Below, one piece after another: positions 36,031 to 47,386 of a stretch of DNA of 64,000 nt. The position numbers were made by a program, and so were the translations under genes. Each line of letters starts with the position of its first letter. Position 1 is the first letter of the stretch. The notes under the pieces are model-generated. The model searched no databases. It was not told the DNA's origin and saw only the letters and a program-made list of their open reading frames with translations. Source of the DNA: Cryphonectria parasitica EP155 (Eukaryota > Ascomycota > Sordariomycetes > Diaporthales > Cryphonectriaceae); contig NW_024468912.1 in NCBI RefSeq assembly GCF_011745365.1, forward strand, positions 3,348,001-3,412,000, read 5' to 3'.

Positions 36031-37269
36031 TTAAAAATTCTGCGAAATGCCGGCGCTCTGCTGAGGATAGTGCGACGGGTTCTCGATGCGCGTGTTGCGT
36101 CGTGCGGGGTTGTCTCTGATCACAGGCTGACCACCTGGCGGGCTGCCCATATGGCTCTCGGAGTAGGGGTCGTATTGTGCGTAGCCCTGGTTCTCGCTGT
36201 ACGCCATGCCGATCTCTCCAGATCCGTCTGAGGGTGCTCCAGCGCTGTAGGAGGATGAGGCGTTGGAGGGCCCGCGGCGGACGTTGCCTCCTCGGTTGTT
36301 GGCCGAGTTGGGACCCATAGCACCCAGTATCTCGCCTTCTGGTGTGTGGTGGCCCTCACTCATTAAGGGGTCGCCAGAATAGTTAGCCCTCGTCGGGGAT
36401 GCGCCATCCGAGTACGCGTTCTCGGAATACGGCGTGTCAGAGAAGGCACCGGCGGCGGCGCCTCCTGACATGGTCGTCGAGGCCTTGCGCCCAGTCGAAC
36501 CGCCCAGGGTGGTAGATCCCCAGCCTCGGTATCCCGACGACCCATCCTCCTTCATCTCGTATCCAGCACCGCCAGAGCCAGGGATCGTGGGGTCGGCGTT
36601 CGGGTTGTATGTGTAGTCCTCGACTTCCTTCCGGCGCTCTTCTTCCGCGGCCTTCTTGGCCTTTCTCTTCCTGAAGAGCCAGATGCCCACACCGACGAGG
36701 ATCGCTACAGCGGCAATAGGCACGACGACGGCGACGGCGATGACGCCGGCATGGCTGTTTCCTCCAGATCCGGAGCTGCCGGTCTGAATAGATGCTCCAC
36801 TGGAGGACGCAGACGCTGCAGAGTCTGTGCCGGTCGGAATAGTCGATGTGACAATGGTCTGGGTGATGTATTGTGTGCTGGTGATGCCGCCCGTCGTGAT
36901 CACAGACTGGGATGTGGAGACGGTTGTCGACAGGATAGGCTCGGTCGACGAAGTGGATGAGGCTATGGCAGAGGTGGTACTTGTGTCGCTCGAGACAGTG
37001 GATAGTGTGGTAGTGTCAGAGCTTGTGGTGGTGGGCGTCTCTGAGGACGATGTAGTAGTCTCAGTAGGCAGTGCCGACGTGGTCGTCGTCAGCAGCTCTG
37101 AGGTGGTGTCCGCTATGGAAGTGGCACTTGTGTCAGCAGCAGAACTTGTCACCGAGGTAGTCGGCGTGGTAGCCGGCTCAGAGGTTGTCGTCGACGGCGC
37201 CGCCGAGGTGGAGACAGCCGTCGGCGTCGCTGCAGCCGTACTTATGGAGGTAGCGTTGTTGCTAGCCAT
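36031..37269 (-). CDS. Ser/Thr-rich single-pass membrane protein (Mid2/WSC-sensor-like)
   Basis: 412 aa from the ATG at 37269. Residues 1 to about 170 are a mucin-like Ser/Thr/Ala domain likely to be heavily O-mannosylated. One membrane helix spans about 174-199 (AGVIAVAVVVPIAAVAILVG) and is followed by basic FRKRKAKKAA. A cytoplasmic tail of about 210 residues is rich in Gly, Ser, Tyr and Pro and ends SAGISQNF. This layout is typical of fungal cell-wall-stress sensors of the Mid2/WSC type, but no Cys-rich WSC or Mid2 head is present and no N-terminal signal peptide is visible. A CTAAC branch point and CCAG acceptor just upstream (about 37315-37340) suggest a 5'-leader intron; the exon upstream of it has a stop in the matching frame, so coding probably begins here. 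Confidence 0.82.
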   Translation of the reverse strand: MASNNATSISTAAATPTAVSTSAAPSTTTSEPATTPTTSVTSSAADTSATSIADTTSELLTTTTSALPTETTTSSSETPTTTSSDTTTLSTVSSDTSTTSAIASSTSSTEPILSTTVSTSQSVITTGGITSTQYITQTIVTSTIPTGTDSAASASSSGASIQTGSSGSGGNSHAGVIAVAVVVPIAAVAILVGVGIWLFRKRKAKKAAEEERRKEVEDYTYNPNADPTIPGSGGAGYEMKEDGSSGYRGWGSTTLGGSTGRKASTTMSGGAAAGAFSDTPYSENAYSDGASPTRANYSGDPLMSEGHHTPEGEILGAMGPNSANNRGGNVRRGPSNASSSYSAGAPSDGSGEIGMAYSENQGYAQYDPYSESHMGSPPGGQPVIRDNPARRNTRIENPSHYPQQSAGISQNF

Positions 37270-40200
37270 CGTGAACAACTTGGAATTTTGAAGTCCAGTA
37301 GATGGATTCCTGGCGTGTGGAGGTGCCATGTTAGCAGGGACGACGACAGACAACAACGTGGTATACAGGGAAGCATCGTAAGGTTCATGCCGGGGAAAAA
37401 TGGACGACAGATAAGCATAAACAAATAGCTGAGCCCAAACAGGACCACCACAGACTGGGAGACGACGATCTGTACAACAATGTCTTGCGGAGTAGCTGAG
37501 GCTTTTCCTCTTTCTTTATCTTTTTGGAGACACCAGGATGTACAGAGCGAATGACTTGACAGGCGCGAACGAGGGAGAGAGACAAAGGGAGAAAGAAAAA
37601 CGGGGACATAGGGTTAAGTGGTCCGTACCTGTATGATCAGCGACTGAGAGGGACCTCGACCGCAGCAGCTGGATGCGTGCGATGCAGGGTCTTGACTGAG
37701 GCGGATCGTCAAGTAGCTCGAGGAGTCGCGGAGGACATGCGAGAGCTGAGGCGTGGGCTTGTCGCCGGGTTTGACGTGGTGTAGGAAGGGGGTGTTTGGC
37801 TGTCGCGGGCAGCACGAGTGGGACGACAAAGAATTGGCTGTCAGGCGACGGCAGCGCGAGAGACCCAGAACACGAAAGTGCCAGGGGTTTGTCGGGCGGC
37901 TGCAGGCGGCGGCTGCGAGATAAACGCTGGCCACAAGTTCCAAACAGACCACAAACGAGAAGAAGCAAGGCGTTTGCTATGATGCTATGCCAAGTACCGC
38001 CGAGGAATGCGTAGATGATGACAACCCGCCGTCTGCTGGAATGGACGCAACGGACAGACCTTGGGTGGTGGTTGAGAGGGCCCGAGCAGGAGGAAGAGGG
38101 GAGCAGCACGGAGGAATGGAGGAAGTGCCGTGTGGTCAGACTGGGTTTCTCAAAATTGGGCGTAATGCACAGCGAGCAGCGGGATTGGGGTAATAAAAAG
38201 ACTGGCGCCAGAGCTGAACCTGGTCAAGTGTCGCCCTCCAACCGAATCCTTCTTGCTTGCGAGATGTTTGATTGATTGGCGGCTTGGATTCAATGGATGT
38301 GCTTGGCCGTGGTTTGCGGTTTTTTGTCGTTATCGCGCGAGAGTGTGAGAGAGAGGAGAAAAAGGTGAGACTCCTGTACCCCTGATTGAGAAATAGTCTC
38401 TCGCTGTTTCTCAGCAATCTGAAATCTGGCTGTTACAGGCTGTTGTTCCTCCTCCTCGAGTGTTAGGCTTGGAGGGTGCTGAGTGAGCCGAATGGGCAAG
38501 CCGTCGTGGCTTCAATTCAGCCTTTGGTCTTTCTTCGATTTCCTTTTCGCCTGGACTTTTTCTTCTTTTCTTCACCCCTTCTCTCTGCCAGGAAAGGTTG
38601 GCGAGTCTGGTGATGGGAGATTAATGGCACACAATCTGCTCAGACAGAGGAGGCCTTGAAGGAGCTGGCCGAGGGGAGTGAGAGAGGCGGGTGAGTTGGA
38701 AGATGGTTTCCAATCTGTTTCCAGCAGCAGGCTCAGAGTTGGAAGCCAGGGGGGAAGAAAGAGAGCAGTAGGGAGGACGAGCAGGCTCGCTAGGTCAGCA
38801 GCGTCGCAGCCAACCTCGCGTCAGCACCTTGGGCCAGTGCTCTGGGGCCCTGAACCCGGTCCTTTTTCCCGTATTATGCTGGGGCCTTTCAGCAGTCACG
38901 CAACGTGGGAGAGAGAACACTGCCACTTTCCCACCTCCTCCGGGAAAAGAAGGACAAGATGAGCTAGGCCTCGTCTGGTCGTATCGCTTTGGTGCTAAGC
39001 GACCCTAGCCCACTTTGGGGCATGTGGGGCTGCCCTGGCGAGAGGACGTGAGTGGTTCAGGCCCCTGGGCTTAGCGCAATTAGGTCTGTCCCCACCTGGC
39101 CGCTCTCGGATACGGTGGTCGCTGCCTTCCTCTCTTGTCCCTAGCCTTGGCCCCTTCTTCTCTCGCTGAAAGCACTGAGAGAAAGCGCTGGAGACACTGT
39201 AGAGAGAACCCTGTGAGGCCTGACAGGTTGAGTCAGACAGGCTGCAGTGGCTGATTTCTCTCTTTATCTTTTTTGAATCCCTTTCGAGGTGGCTTGTGAT
39301 TGTCTCTTGTCTCCTATTTGTCACTCTTGTCCTTTTCCTCTTCTTTATTTCTTTCTCCTTTTCCGCTTGAGTTTATTGAATGCTGGGCTTGAATTGACTT
39401 CGACCCGTGTGTTTCGGGGTGCCGGAGCTGGATCTCCGGAGAGTCAGTCAGCGGAAGATTGAAAGTGGATCGATCTATCTCTCGAAACCCCCTCCAGAAA
39501 GATACAGACAAGAAAAATCAAAACGATGACGCCAAGCTGTTGATCGGTGGGAATTCAACCGGCACTCCGGGACAAAACAGACCTTTTTTCTTTGTTGTTC
39601 GGCGCTCCTGCGTAAATCGATGCCTTGGCTTTCTCCCAAGTAGACGGACGAGATATGTAACAATTATTCTCGTATCTGTCGCTGGCGCATTCGATTTGTC
39701 GGCTGGAGGGTTTTCCGCCCCTGGTTGTTGATCGACAGCGAGGTTCGAGTGCACTGTACGATGATCTCCGTGCGGCCCTCTTTTTTCGGGATACGCTTGC
39801 ACTGTACAAGTTTCCACCGAGACGGTCGACGTCAGTCGTCTTACATAGTATACCCAAGACGACGATCAGGAACGGGGATGGGATGAAGGGAGCTTCTGTT
39901 GTCGGTATCGACAGCAGATCGGTAGACGAAAAGGAAAAGAACACCAAAAATGTCAGAATCTGGAACAGTAGAGGGAGAGGAAGGGGCCGGATTAAGTTGG
40001 GTTTCCTTGCTACCCTTCTTACATAGCACGAATTCGCTCGCATGCGTCCAGTACAGCACGAGACAAACAGACCACTGTCAACTGAACTTGGTAGGCTAAC
40101 TCTGCAGTGCTATGATAGTATCTAGCCCTGGATGGAGGCTCGAGGGATGGGGACCTTTGTTTGGCTGCCGAGGGTGCGATCGAGAACATGATCTTTGGAT

Positions 40201-42986
40201 GGCACCCTACTTCAGCTGGGCTAGCCAACCAACCAGTCGATTACCCTCGGACATGCAGTAGTACTCTGCACGTTGTCCCTCTACGCCCACACTCCGTTTC
40301 GCATACATAGATGTGGTGATAGGCAAGCGTGGCAAGCAAACAGACGTGCGTGTCTAGTCGGTGTTCGCAAAGGGGCATATCTAATCGGCTCGACTCTGCA
40401 CCACACTATGTATGCAACTAAGCAGCCTCTCATGCGACGTTGCTTGTGGATGACACACACACACACACACACACCACTACCACCAGCAGGAACACACTGC
40501 AGCCTCTCTGGTGACCTGGCCTTTTCACAAGCGGGCTCGTTCCATCAGAGAAGATGACTGCCGCGGTCCGAGCTGATTGCCTATCGTCCGTGAACTGAGG
40601 CAAGCAAGCAAGTCAGCATTCCCTCCTTCAGCGAGTTTGTCTGCTATGCCACATGAACTGTCGCACAGTGAACGTCACCACAGTCCAATGACCCCGTGGC
40701 AAAAAGAGACATTGGGCCGGAGAGCTGACCGGATCGGGGAGGTCTACCTAGACACGATGATACAATCCAATATACTATCAAACCCTCTCCTTCTTTTCCA
40801 AGGTTCAACGCCAGCAAATGATCCAACAGGGGTTGGGTGGTCGGCATCATAGTTCAGGGTTCGCATCCAAGATTTTGACGTGCTTGTAATTTTTTTCTCT
40901 CTGTTTTCCTGATATAGGCCCAGTAAAGCAGTTAAGGCCATTCACGTCATCATCTCCATATCCCCCCCCCCCCCGCCCTGTTTGCACGTTCAAGTATGCA
41001 TCACTCCATGTCTCCCATGCTCCGGTTCGCCAAGGGAGAGGCCAGGGAGGGGCCCTGCCGTTGATCTTTTTTGTCCCAATTGCCATCGATAAAAAGTCCA
41101 GGGTACAAAAGGAGCACGCAAGAAAGAGCAGGACAAAAAAAAAAAAAAAAAAAAAGAAAAAGAAGGTTAAACAAACACACACACACCCTCTCTCTCTCTC
41201 TCTTTCTCGGCCTAAAAATTTGTGGATCAAGGTTTGGTAGATGCCGCACATATTTCCATTTTTAGACCACGGGAGCGTATGGGACACCGAAATTACTGGC
41301 CCAAAAGAATTTCCAACTACAGACGCCGGGGAGGATGGGGGGAGGGTATAAAATATTGGCTACATAATACATCCTTACGCAAGTATATACTATAATTCAC
41401 AATGGCAGACTTCCGCCGAAGCTTCACCAATAGTACATACTATGTAGAGACGCCAAAGCAGTGGGTATCCCGGCAGCAAATAGCGCCGGCGTTCAGAACG
41501 CGGGACAGTAGAGAGAAGTCTTTTGTCCCAATTGGGGGAGACACTGAGACAGCAGACGGTCACACGGATGGGAGGCCACTTGGAAAACAAGACAACAGGC
41601 GCGCGATGGTGCTGATCGAAGGGGGGGGGGGGATTGGGTAAGGTTTGAAGAAATATATTCCACATGAGGTTGACAAAAGACTGAGAACAGTATTGTGTAC
41701 ATATAGTCACAAGTAAGTAGCATCACCTCATGGGGGCTGATGATGATGATGATGATGCTGCTGCTGCTGTTACTGCTGTTGTCCATCAAGCAAGAGCAAC
41801 AGAGAAAAGCACGGTGAGTTGGGGGGGGGGGGGGAGCGGGTTGAGTTTAGACACACGTACCGCCGCCACCAACCTAACCATTTAAGTATGTAGTTCCATG
41901 AGTAGGTACGTTTTTGTCGACTGGCTTGTGATCTTTCTTGTCTTTCATTATGATCGTCCGCGCTTAAAAGTTACGGGATTCAAGAGCTGGCCACCTGAAA
42001 AGGGGCCGAGCACGAGGCGTTTAGGCGAGTAGAGCACCTGGCGCCTCGTGTTCCGAATACAAAGTAAAAAGAAGAAGGAGACGGGCGGAGCCGTACTATC
42101 GGCGTGACTGAACCGCGCACGCCGAAATGAGCGTATTGAACCTGTCAATCTACCTGCTACACACAAGTAAACAAAGGCCATGTGCTCGGTTTGGGTCACA
42201 CAAGCTCTCGGCCGAGCGCCACTCTCACTGCGTAGATTTTGTGGCAATGATGGTGTAGGTGCATCTTCAGGTCCGCTGGGCTTGCGACAGCTTGGGCAGT
42301 TTTACTGGCTATCCTCCGCCGCCGTCCCCTCCTGTCTTTTCTCCATACTCTCCATACTCTCCTTACTGGATAGCAAGGCACGAGTATGCTGCTAAGATCC
42401 CAAGCCGTAAGCCAAAAAATTACAGAATGATCAATGTATGCGCATATATATTTATGAATATGTATTGTCAAATCTTTTGGAAGCCGTTATACCATTTGTT
42501 AGAGATTATATAGAAACCTAGAAGAATTCGCCGTAAATACACAACCACCGATCTATATAGTTCGCCCCCTAGGTCAATGTCATTTGCCTACCAACCGGAG
42601 ACCGGAGGGCAGCAAGCAGTCGAAGGATCCGGCCACCACCATCTTGGTCATGATTTGCTCCAGCAGATACCACCCCATCTGGGAAATCAGGAGAAAGGTC
42701 GTCTGGCCGGGCGGTGGCGGGCAAGGAGGATAAGTGGGCAGCAAGCAGACATTAGCTACTAGAATGGGTAGTAGATCAATTGTCGCAGTAGACAGACAGA
42801 CAAGGCAACCTTGGCAGAATGTCTTTTGAAAACCAAAAAAAAGGAAGATCAAGAACAGCATCGCATCCCGCTCCCATGCTGGGCTTCAGCAACCCGGCCC
42901 GAGGGTGTCCGTCCGTTGTGTTTGTGAGAACGCCAGTATCGCCAAGTTGAAACAGACAAGAAGTTTTATACACCACAATCAGCCCT
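37270..42986. other. Second gene-poor block (5.7 kb)
   Basis: Includes the 5' leader and promoter of the Ser/Thr-rich membrane protein gene and the 3' flank of the SKG6-type gene, both on the minus strand. A likely leader intron runs from a donor near 37627 to an acceptor near 37314. No other gene is supported; frames up to about 197 codons (37516-38109) are low-complexity. Repeats include CA at about 40455-40473, poly-C near 40965, A21 at 41135-41155, poly-G near 41622-41632 and at 41821-41834, and a GAT/GCT array at about 41736-41775. It could hold a long 5' leader or a non-coding transcript. Confidence 0.5.
41135..41155. repeat. A21 homopolymer
   Basis: A run of 21 A residues followed by AG-rich sequence and then CA and CT repeats (to about 41206). 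No target-site duplication or upstream reverse transcriptase fragment was noticed, so there is no evidence that it is a retroposon tail. Confidence 0.85.
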
Positions 42987-45418
42987 TCAGTAGAAGTTGC
43001 CGTGCATGTTCATGGTGGGCTTGAGGGACTGTTCCATCTGTGCCTGGGAGAAGATGATGTCGCCAGGCAGACGGCTGACGCGGCCTGCACCGCTGCGGAT
43101 GGCGAACTCGTTGGCACGCGAGACGCCGCTGCGGTTGGAGCGGATGCTGCCCGCGTCGCTCATGGTGTCATTGTCCTTGAACTTCTTGGGAGGGGCAAAG
43201 TCGAGACCTGTGAAGGTGCCAGACCTGCGCAGGAGATGACTGTATTTTTTTTGTGGTAGTGTTAGAGAATCTGACATCACAGCTCATCAAGTGCATATGT
43301 GGAGAGAGAAACTTACGGGCTGGGAAGGGCAGCCATCTCGTCAAAGGTGTTGACCAGAGGCGAGGCAGCTGGCAGCTTGGGCGCGTACTCGCGGCGCTCG
43401 CCGAGAGGGCTCTGCGAGCGGCCGGCAGCACGGTCCTGGAACGACTCAGGAGGAGCAAAGTCGGAGGCGTTGATGAGGGCGAAGTGGTCGTCCGTGAGCT
43501 TGGCGGGGGTGGGCAGGGTGTTCAGCGGAGAGGGGGGCGGCAGGTTCTTCTTCGGCCTGCCGGACATGGCAGATCCGGAACGAGGGCCGCGTGCAGACGC
43601 CGAGGAGTCGGGGCGTGGGCCGTAAGACATGGACGAACCTGCACGTGGCATGCCGCTCATGGAACCAGAGTGGTGACGAGGGGGGCCGCGAGGTCCAGGT
43701 CCCCTAGGCCCCATCGGTCCCGGTCCACGGGGACCATGGCCTCGTGGGCCACCTGGGAAGCGGGAGCCGGAGGGAGGAGGCGTCATGGCGCGGCGGCCGA
43801 TGGGCTGGGCGTAGGGCATGATGAACTGATTGGAGTCAGGGTCGAAGTAGGCGGCATCGCTCCCGTAGTTGTCAACACCGTAGTCAGCGGCTGAGTGGTG
43901 GCCCTCGTTTGGCATCGGTGGCGCCGGCTTGGAATCGTCAAAGTACTCCTTGTAGAATGACCTGATGCGGTTTGCGCGCGTCTCGGGATCTTCAGATTCC
44001 ATGATCTCATCTGGCGGCAGGGGTCGAAGGCCGACAGAGAGCCGCTTGTTGCTCTGCTGGGGAACCATGAGGCCGCTCTCACGAACACGAGCGCGTCCAC
44101 GGCCCTCATCCTCCTCCCCCTCGGGGGGCGTGACCATCGCTGCGTAGTCGAAATCGGCGTAGTCCTCAGTATGCTCGATGAACGCCGTCACGCTCTGGTG
44201 AGCGGGGCCAGCGCTAACCTCCTGGTTGTTTGCTGAGGCGGTCACCTCTGAGACGGGCGGGGCCTGAGACGTCGATTGAGGACCGTTCAACAGGCCGAGC
44301 CCAATGCCACTGCCAGTATTCGGGTTGGTACGAAGATTCAGTTCGTCGGCAGACTCCCTCTTGGAGTTATTAGAAAAATCGGGCAGGTCCAGCTCCTCCT
44401 CATGCTCCTGCATCACCGGCTCACGGGCAGCACCTCTCTGTGCAACAGGAGCGGGCTGTCGAATCTCAGGAACCACGGGCAGAGGTGGAAGATCGCACTG
44501 TGGTGGGGGCATGGGCCCGTCCTCGGGCACGGTGGGCTCCTTGGCGGCGGTGGGCGTCGAGATGTCCGTTTCAACGGCGGTCACTGAAGAGGCGGCGCTG
44601 GGCGTGAGGGGAGACTTGGGGTACGAGTTCTGTCTCAGAGGCTGCTGCAGGGCGGGGGACATGGGGTTGGCGTAGGACTGGCGGGACACGCGCTTTGTCG
44701 AGGCTGTCATGACGGATGGTGTGTAACGACCGTTCTTCTCCAACGATCCCACAGATCCGGTCTCGCTCATGTACTTGGTGATGGGCCGGTACGGATCGTC
44801 CGCTTGGTGCAGGGTTTTGGCGAGGGAGTTCATCGACTCTCGGGAGCCCTGAACGTGCTCCGGCAGTAGGTAAGGGCTGGACAGGTTCATGTCGATCGAC
44901 AGACCACGGGGGTGCTTGGACTTCTCTCCTCCCAGGCCCAGCATGCTCTTCCGCTTTGACTTGCCACTGCTGGTATCTCCCAATCCAAAGTCGAGAGACC
45001 TGTGGTGAGGATCGCGGTCTTCGGCGGCCTGACGCTTCAGGTTCCTCCGATGAAAGTAGATGAGGACACAGATAAATATGATCGCCATTGGGACACTGCG
45101 TTCACGTTAGCGGCCAGGGGAAAACAAAAACAGAAACAGGACCTCAGGGCCAGGGCAAACCCACGCAATACCGATGGAGATCTCGCCCGCTATGCTTGTG
45201 CTGGTGGGCTTTTCGCAAGTGTTGCTGGCACTGCTGCTGCTGCACGTGGCTGTAGACGAGGACGCGTCGCTTGTACTTGAGGAGCTACGGCCAACGACAT
45301 GGCTTGGGGGCGTGGATGCCTCGACCGAAGTATCTTCAGCCACGGCTGCGACCCGTCTACCGATGGGAATTCGCGGGCCCATCAGATGACCATTGCGACG
45401 GGCAAGCATCTCATCCAT
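42987..45418 (-). CDS. SKG6-type single-pass membrane protein (polarity-related)
   Basis: Exons: 45418-45165, 45095-43317, 43224-42987 (2271 nt, 756 aa). The short N-terminal region ends in a Ser-rich Cys-containing stretch (SASNTCEKPTSTS) and leads into one membrane helix at about residues 78-98 (SIGIAVPMAIIFICVLIYF), then HRRNLKRQ and the conserved EDRDPHHRSLDFGLGD. This fits the SKG6/TOS2-like transmembrane family linked in yeast to polarised growth and the bud neck. The long cytoplasmic tail is Pro/Ser-rich with a Gly-Pro-Arg repeat region and the conserved-looking ENRIRSFYKEYFDDS-type segment; the end reads MHGNFY. Intron 1 splits the membrane helix codons (donor GTGGGT); intron 2 has donor GTAAGT. 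Role in this fungus is inferred. Confidence 0.85.
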
Positions 45419-47386
45419 GTTGACGACTCAAAAAAAATAAAAATCGGCCTGTTCCCTCACGCAAAACGATGTCGATCGTCGATCTGTTGAACTCGAGCTG
45501 GTCTGATTGTTCGTCGTCTTGAATCAGAGAGACAGAATAGCTGTTCTAGCAGGATGGATAGAGAGCGATCGTATGCATGAAGAGCAAAGTTTATTGTCGT
45601 CGAGGTCGTGATTTCGATTGCGAAACAAATTAAGGAATGAAATGTCCAGTCTGGAGGAGAGGGGGCTGGCTGACTCGGAGGACCGTGAATGGGCGAGCGA
45701 TGTAAGGTAGCCAAAACTCCTAGGCACGAAGAATTAATTACAGAAAGAGCGAAAGTGTTCCAGTAAACGACGGAACGTGTGATAATGAGTGACTGTGGAG
45801 GTTGTAAAGAATGTAACGCCTGCTGGCAGGCTCGTGAAGCAAGGAACAACAACAGCTACGACTGCGAGGCAATGGTAAGCATAGAAGTCCTCGTGAACCT
45901 TCACGCCCAGGCTGGGTAAGGTGGATGGTAAGGAGAGGAGGTGGTGGTGCTGCGTGGGAGGAGCCTCAGAAGACTGAAAGGAGAAACAAGAACAATGATC
46001 GACCGGGCAGGGGGAAAAGGCGGCCAAGAAGAAGGACCAACATCCACCGCCGACACCCCTCAAAGGCAGCGGAGCCTACAGGAAATGAGAGAGGAGGAGG
46101 GACGGAGCCGTGAGGGAATCGCAAAACGTTCATCCAGTCCGTACTGGGGACCCCTGACCGTTGATTGCTCCAGCAAATCAGATGGCAGATGTACCTGGCA
46201 TTCCAGGGGGGAGGCATGCAGGTGTGGACCAAACATCTGCCCGAGTGCTGGACCAATCCATGAAACGGCCAGAACCGAGGGCCCCCAGCGCTTAATCTCG
46301 TTTAACCTTCTAGCGTCGGTGGTCGCCTTGTTGTGAGGAGCCCAACGACCTCATCCACTTTCAATAAATTGGGCGGGCTGCCGAAATGATACCTTGGTAT
46401 CGCCCTGTTGTCCTAGGAACTCAGGGGTTCCTCGAACGCTGCCGCAGTCGCTATTACCCGCTGAGTAGCTCGCAGTACTCCTGAATATTGGTGGCGGTTG
46501 AGACATGGAACAGCCATGGACGGCTGAAAAGAAAGAAAGAAAAAATTAAAAATCAAGAGACAAGGAAAGAGAGAAAAAGCAACATCTCTGAAGTTGTGGT
46601 GTGCTCGTGGTAACGTCCTTGTTGCTTTTCGCTCGAGTCAAGTAACCTTACTTCCCCCCTTCTTCTCCCCCTCTCGATCTTTCACAAGGTCCCCGGTCTC
46701 TGGCAAGATACCCAGCAGCCCATGGGTTGGGTTGCCGTCTGAATGAGGGACGCGACAGTGTCTAGGCCTGCCTGGCCACATTGCCAGGGAAAAAATCACC
46801 GTGCATTCAGGGGAAGACGAGAAGCAGGTTTTCCGCGGTGATGTCCCGAGAAAAAGGAGCTTACACGACCCCTCAATCCTCGTGACTGTTCAGCTCCACG
46901 AAATTCCACGACTGACGAATTTGCGGTGTTTCCATAATTGGATACGGTGCGCACCTTGCAGAGGATGGGTCCAGAGTTCTGCAAGGCTAGCTTACGCTGG
47001 TGTCCATCGGCCAGAGCTTACTCGTTATTGGCTGCTTTCACATCCCACAGCGTACAGTATGTACCTGGGGGTTAAGATCCATATCCGATGAGATTTAAGA
47101 TCCAATGAGAGCAGCCTTTCATTTCGTCCGAACTCAATAATTCCTCGAATTGTTCTGCTTGCTAGAAGATCCTTCTGCATCCACAGCGCAGCACATTGAT
47201 GGGAAAGATCTCTCTTTGCAGCGAGTGGTAAGATCTTGAGGTGGGACCGCTGGTTGGTTGATGCTCGCGCGACGTATTCGGAAATGGCCGTGTCTACTTC
47301 TCTCGCTCGCTCTCTCTCCCTCTGTCTGTGTCTCTGTCTCGAAACGGACCCGCGACGCGAGGTCGAGTGATGCCGTTGCCCTCGTC
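45419..47386. promoter_or_regulatory. Upstream region of the SKG6-type gene and 3' flank of the helicase gene
   Basis: About 2 kb between two minus-strand genes. The part next to 45418 should be the SKG6-type promoter and leader. No coding gene is supported; the open frames around 45941-46336 have no features. No tRNA was recognised. Confidence 0.5.

Noticed and set aside
36827..37291. 154-codon plus-strand frame of Val/Ser repeats
   Set aside because: It is the antisense of the Ser/Thr-rich ectodomain of the minus-strand membrane protein.
41135..41206. A21 run followed by simple repeats considered as a retroposon tail
   Set aside because: No element body, reverse transcriptase remnant or target-site duplication was seen.
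43253..43894. 213-codon plus-strand frame
   Set aside because: Antisense shadow of the Pro/Gly-rich tail of the SKG6-type gene; no independent support.
46360..46470. Possible tRNA-like segment with a GGTTCC.CGAAC stretch
   Set aside because: No matching A box, acceptor stem or anticodon stem could be folded by eye.
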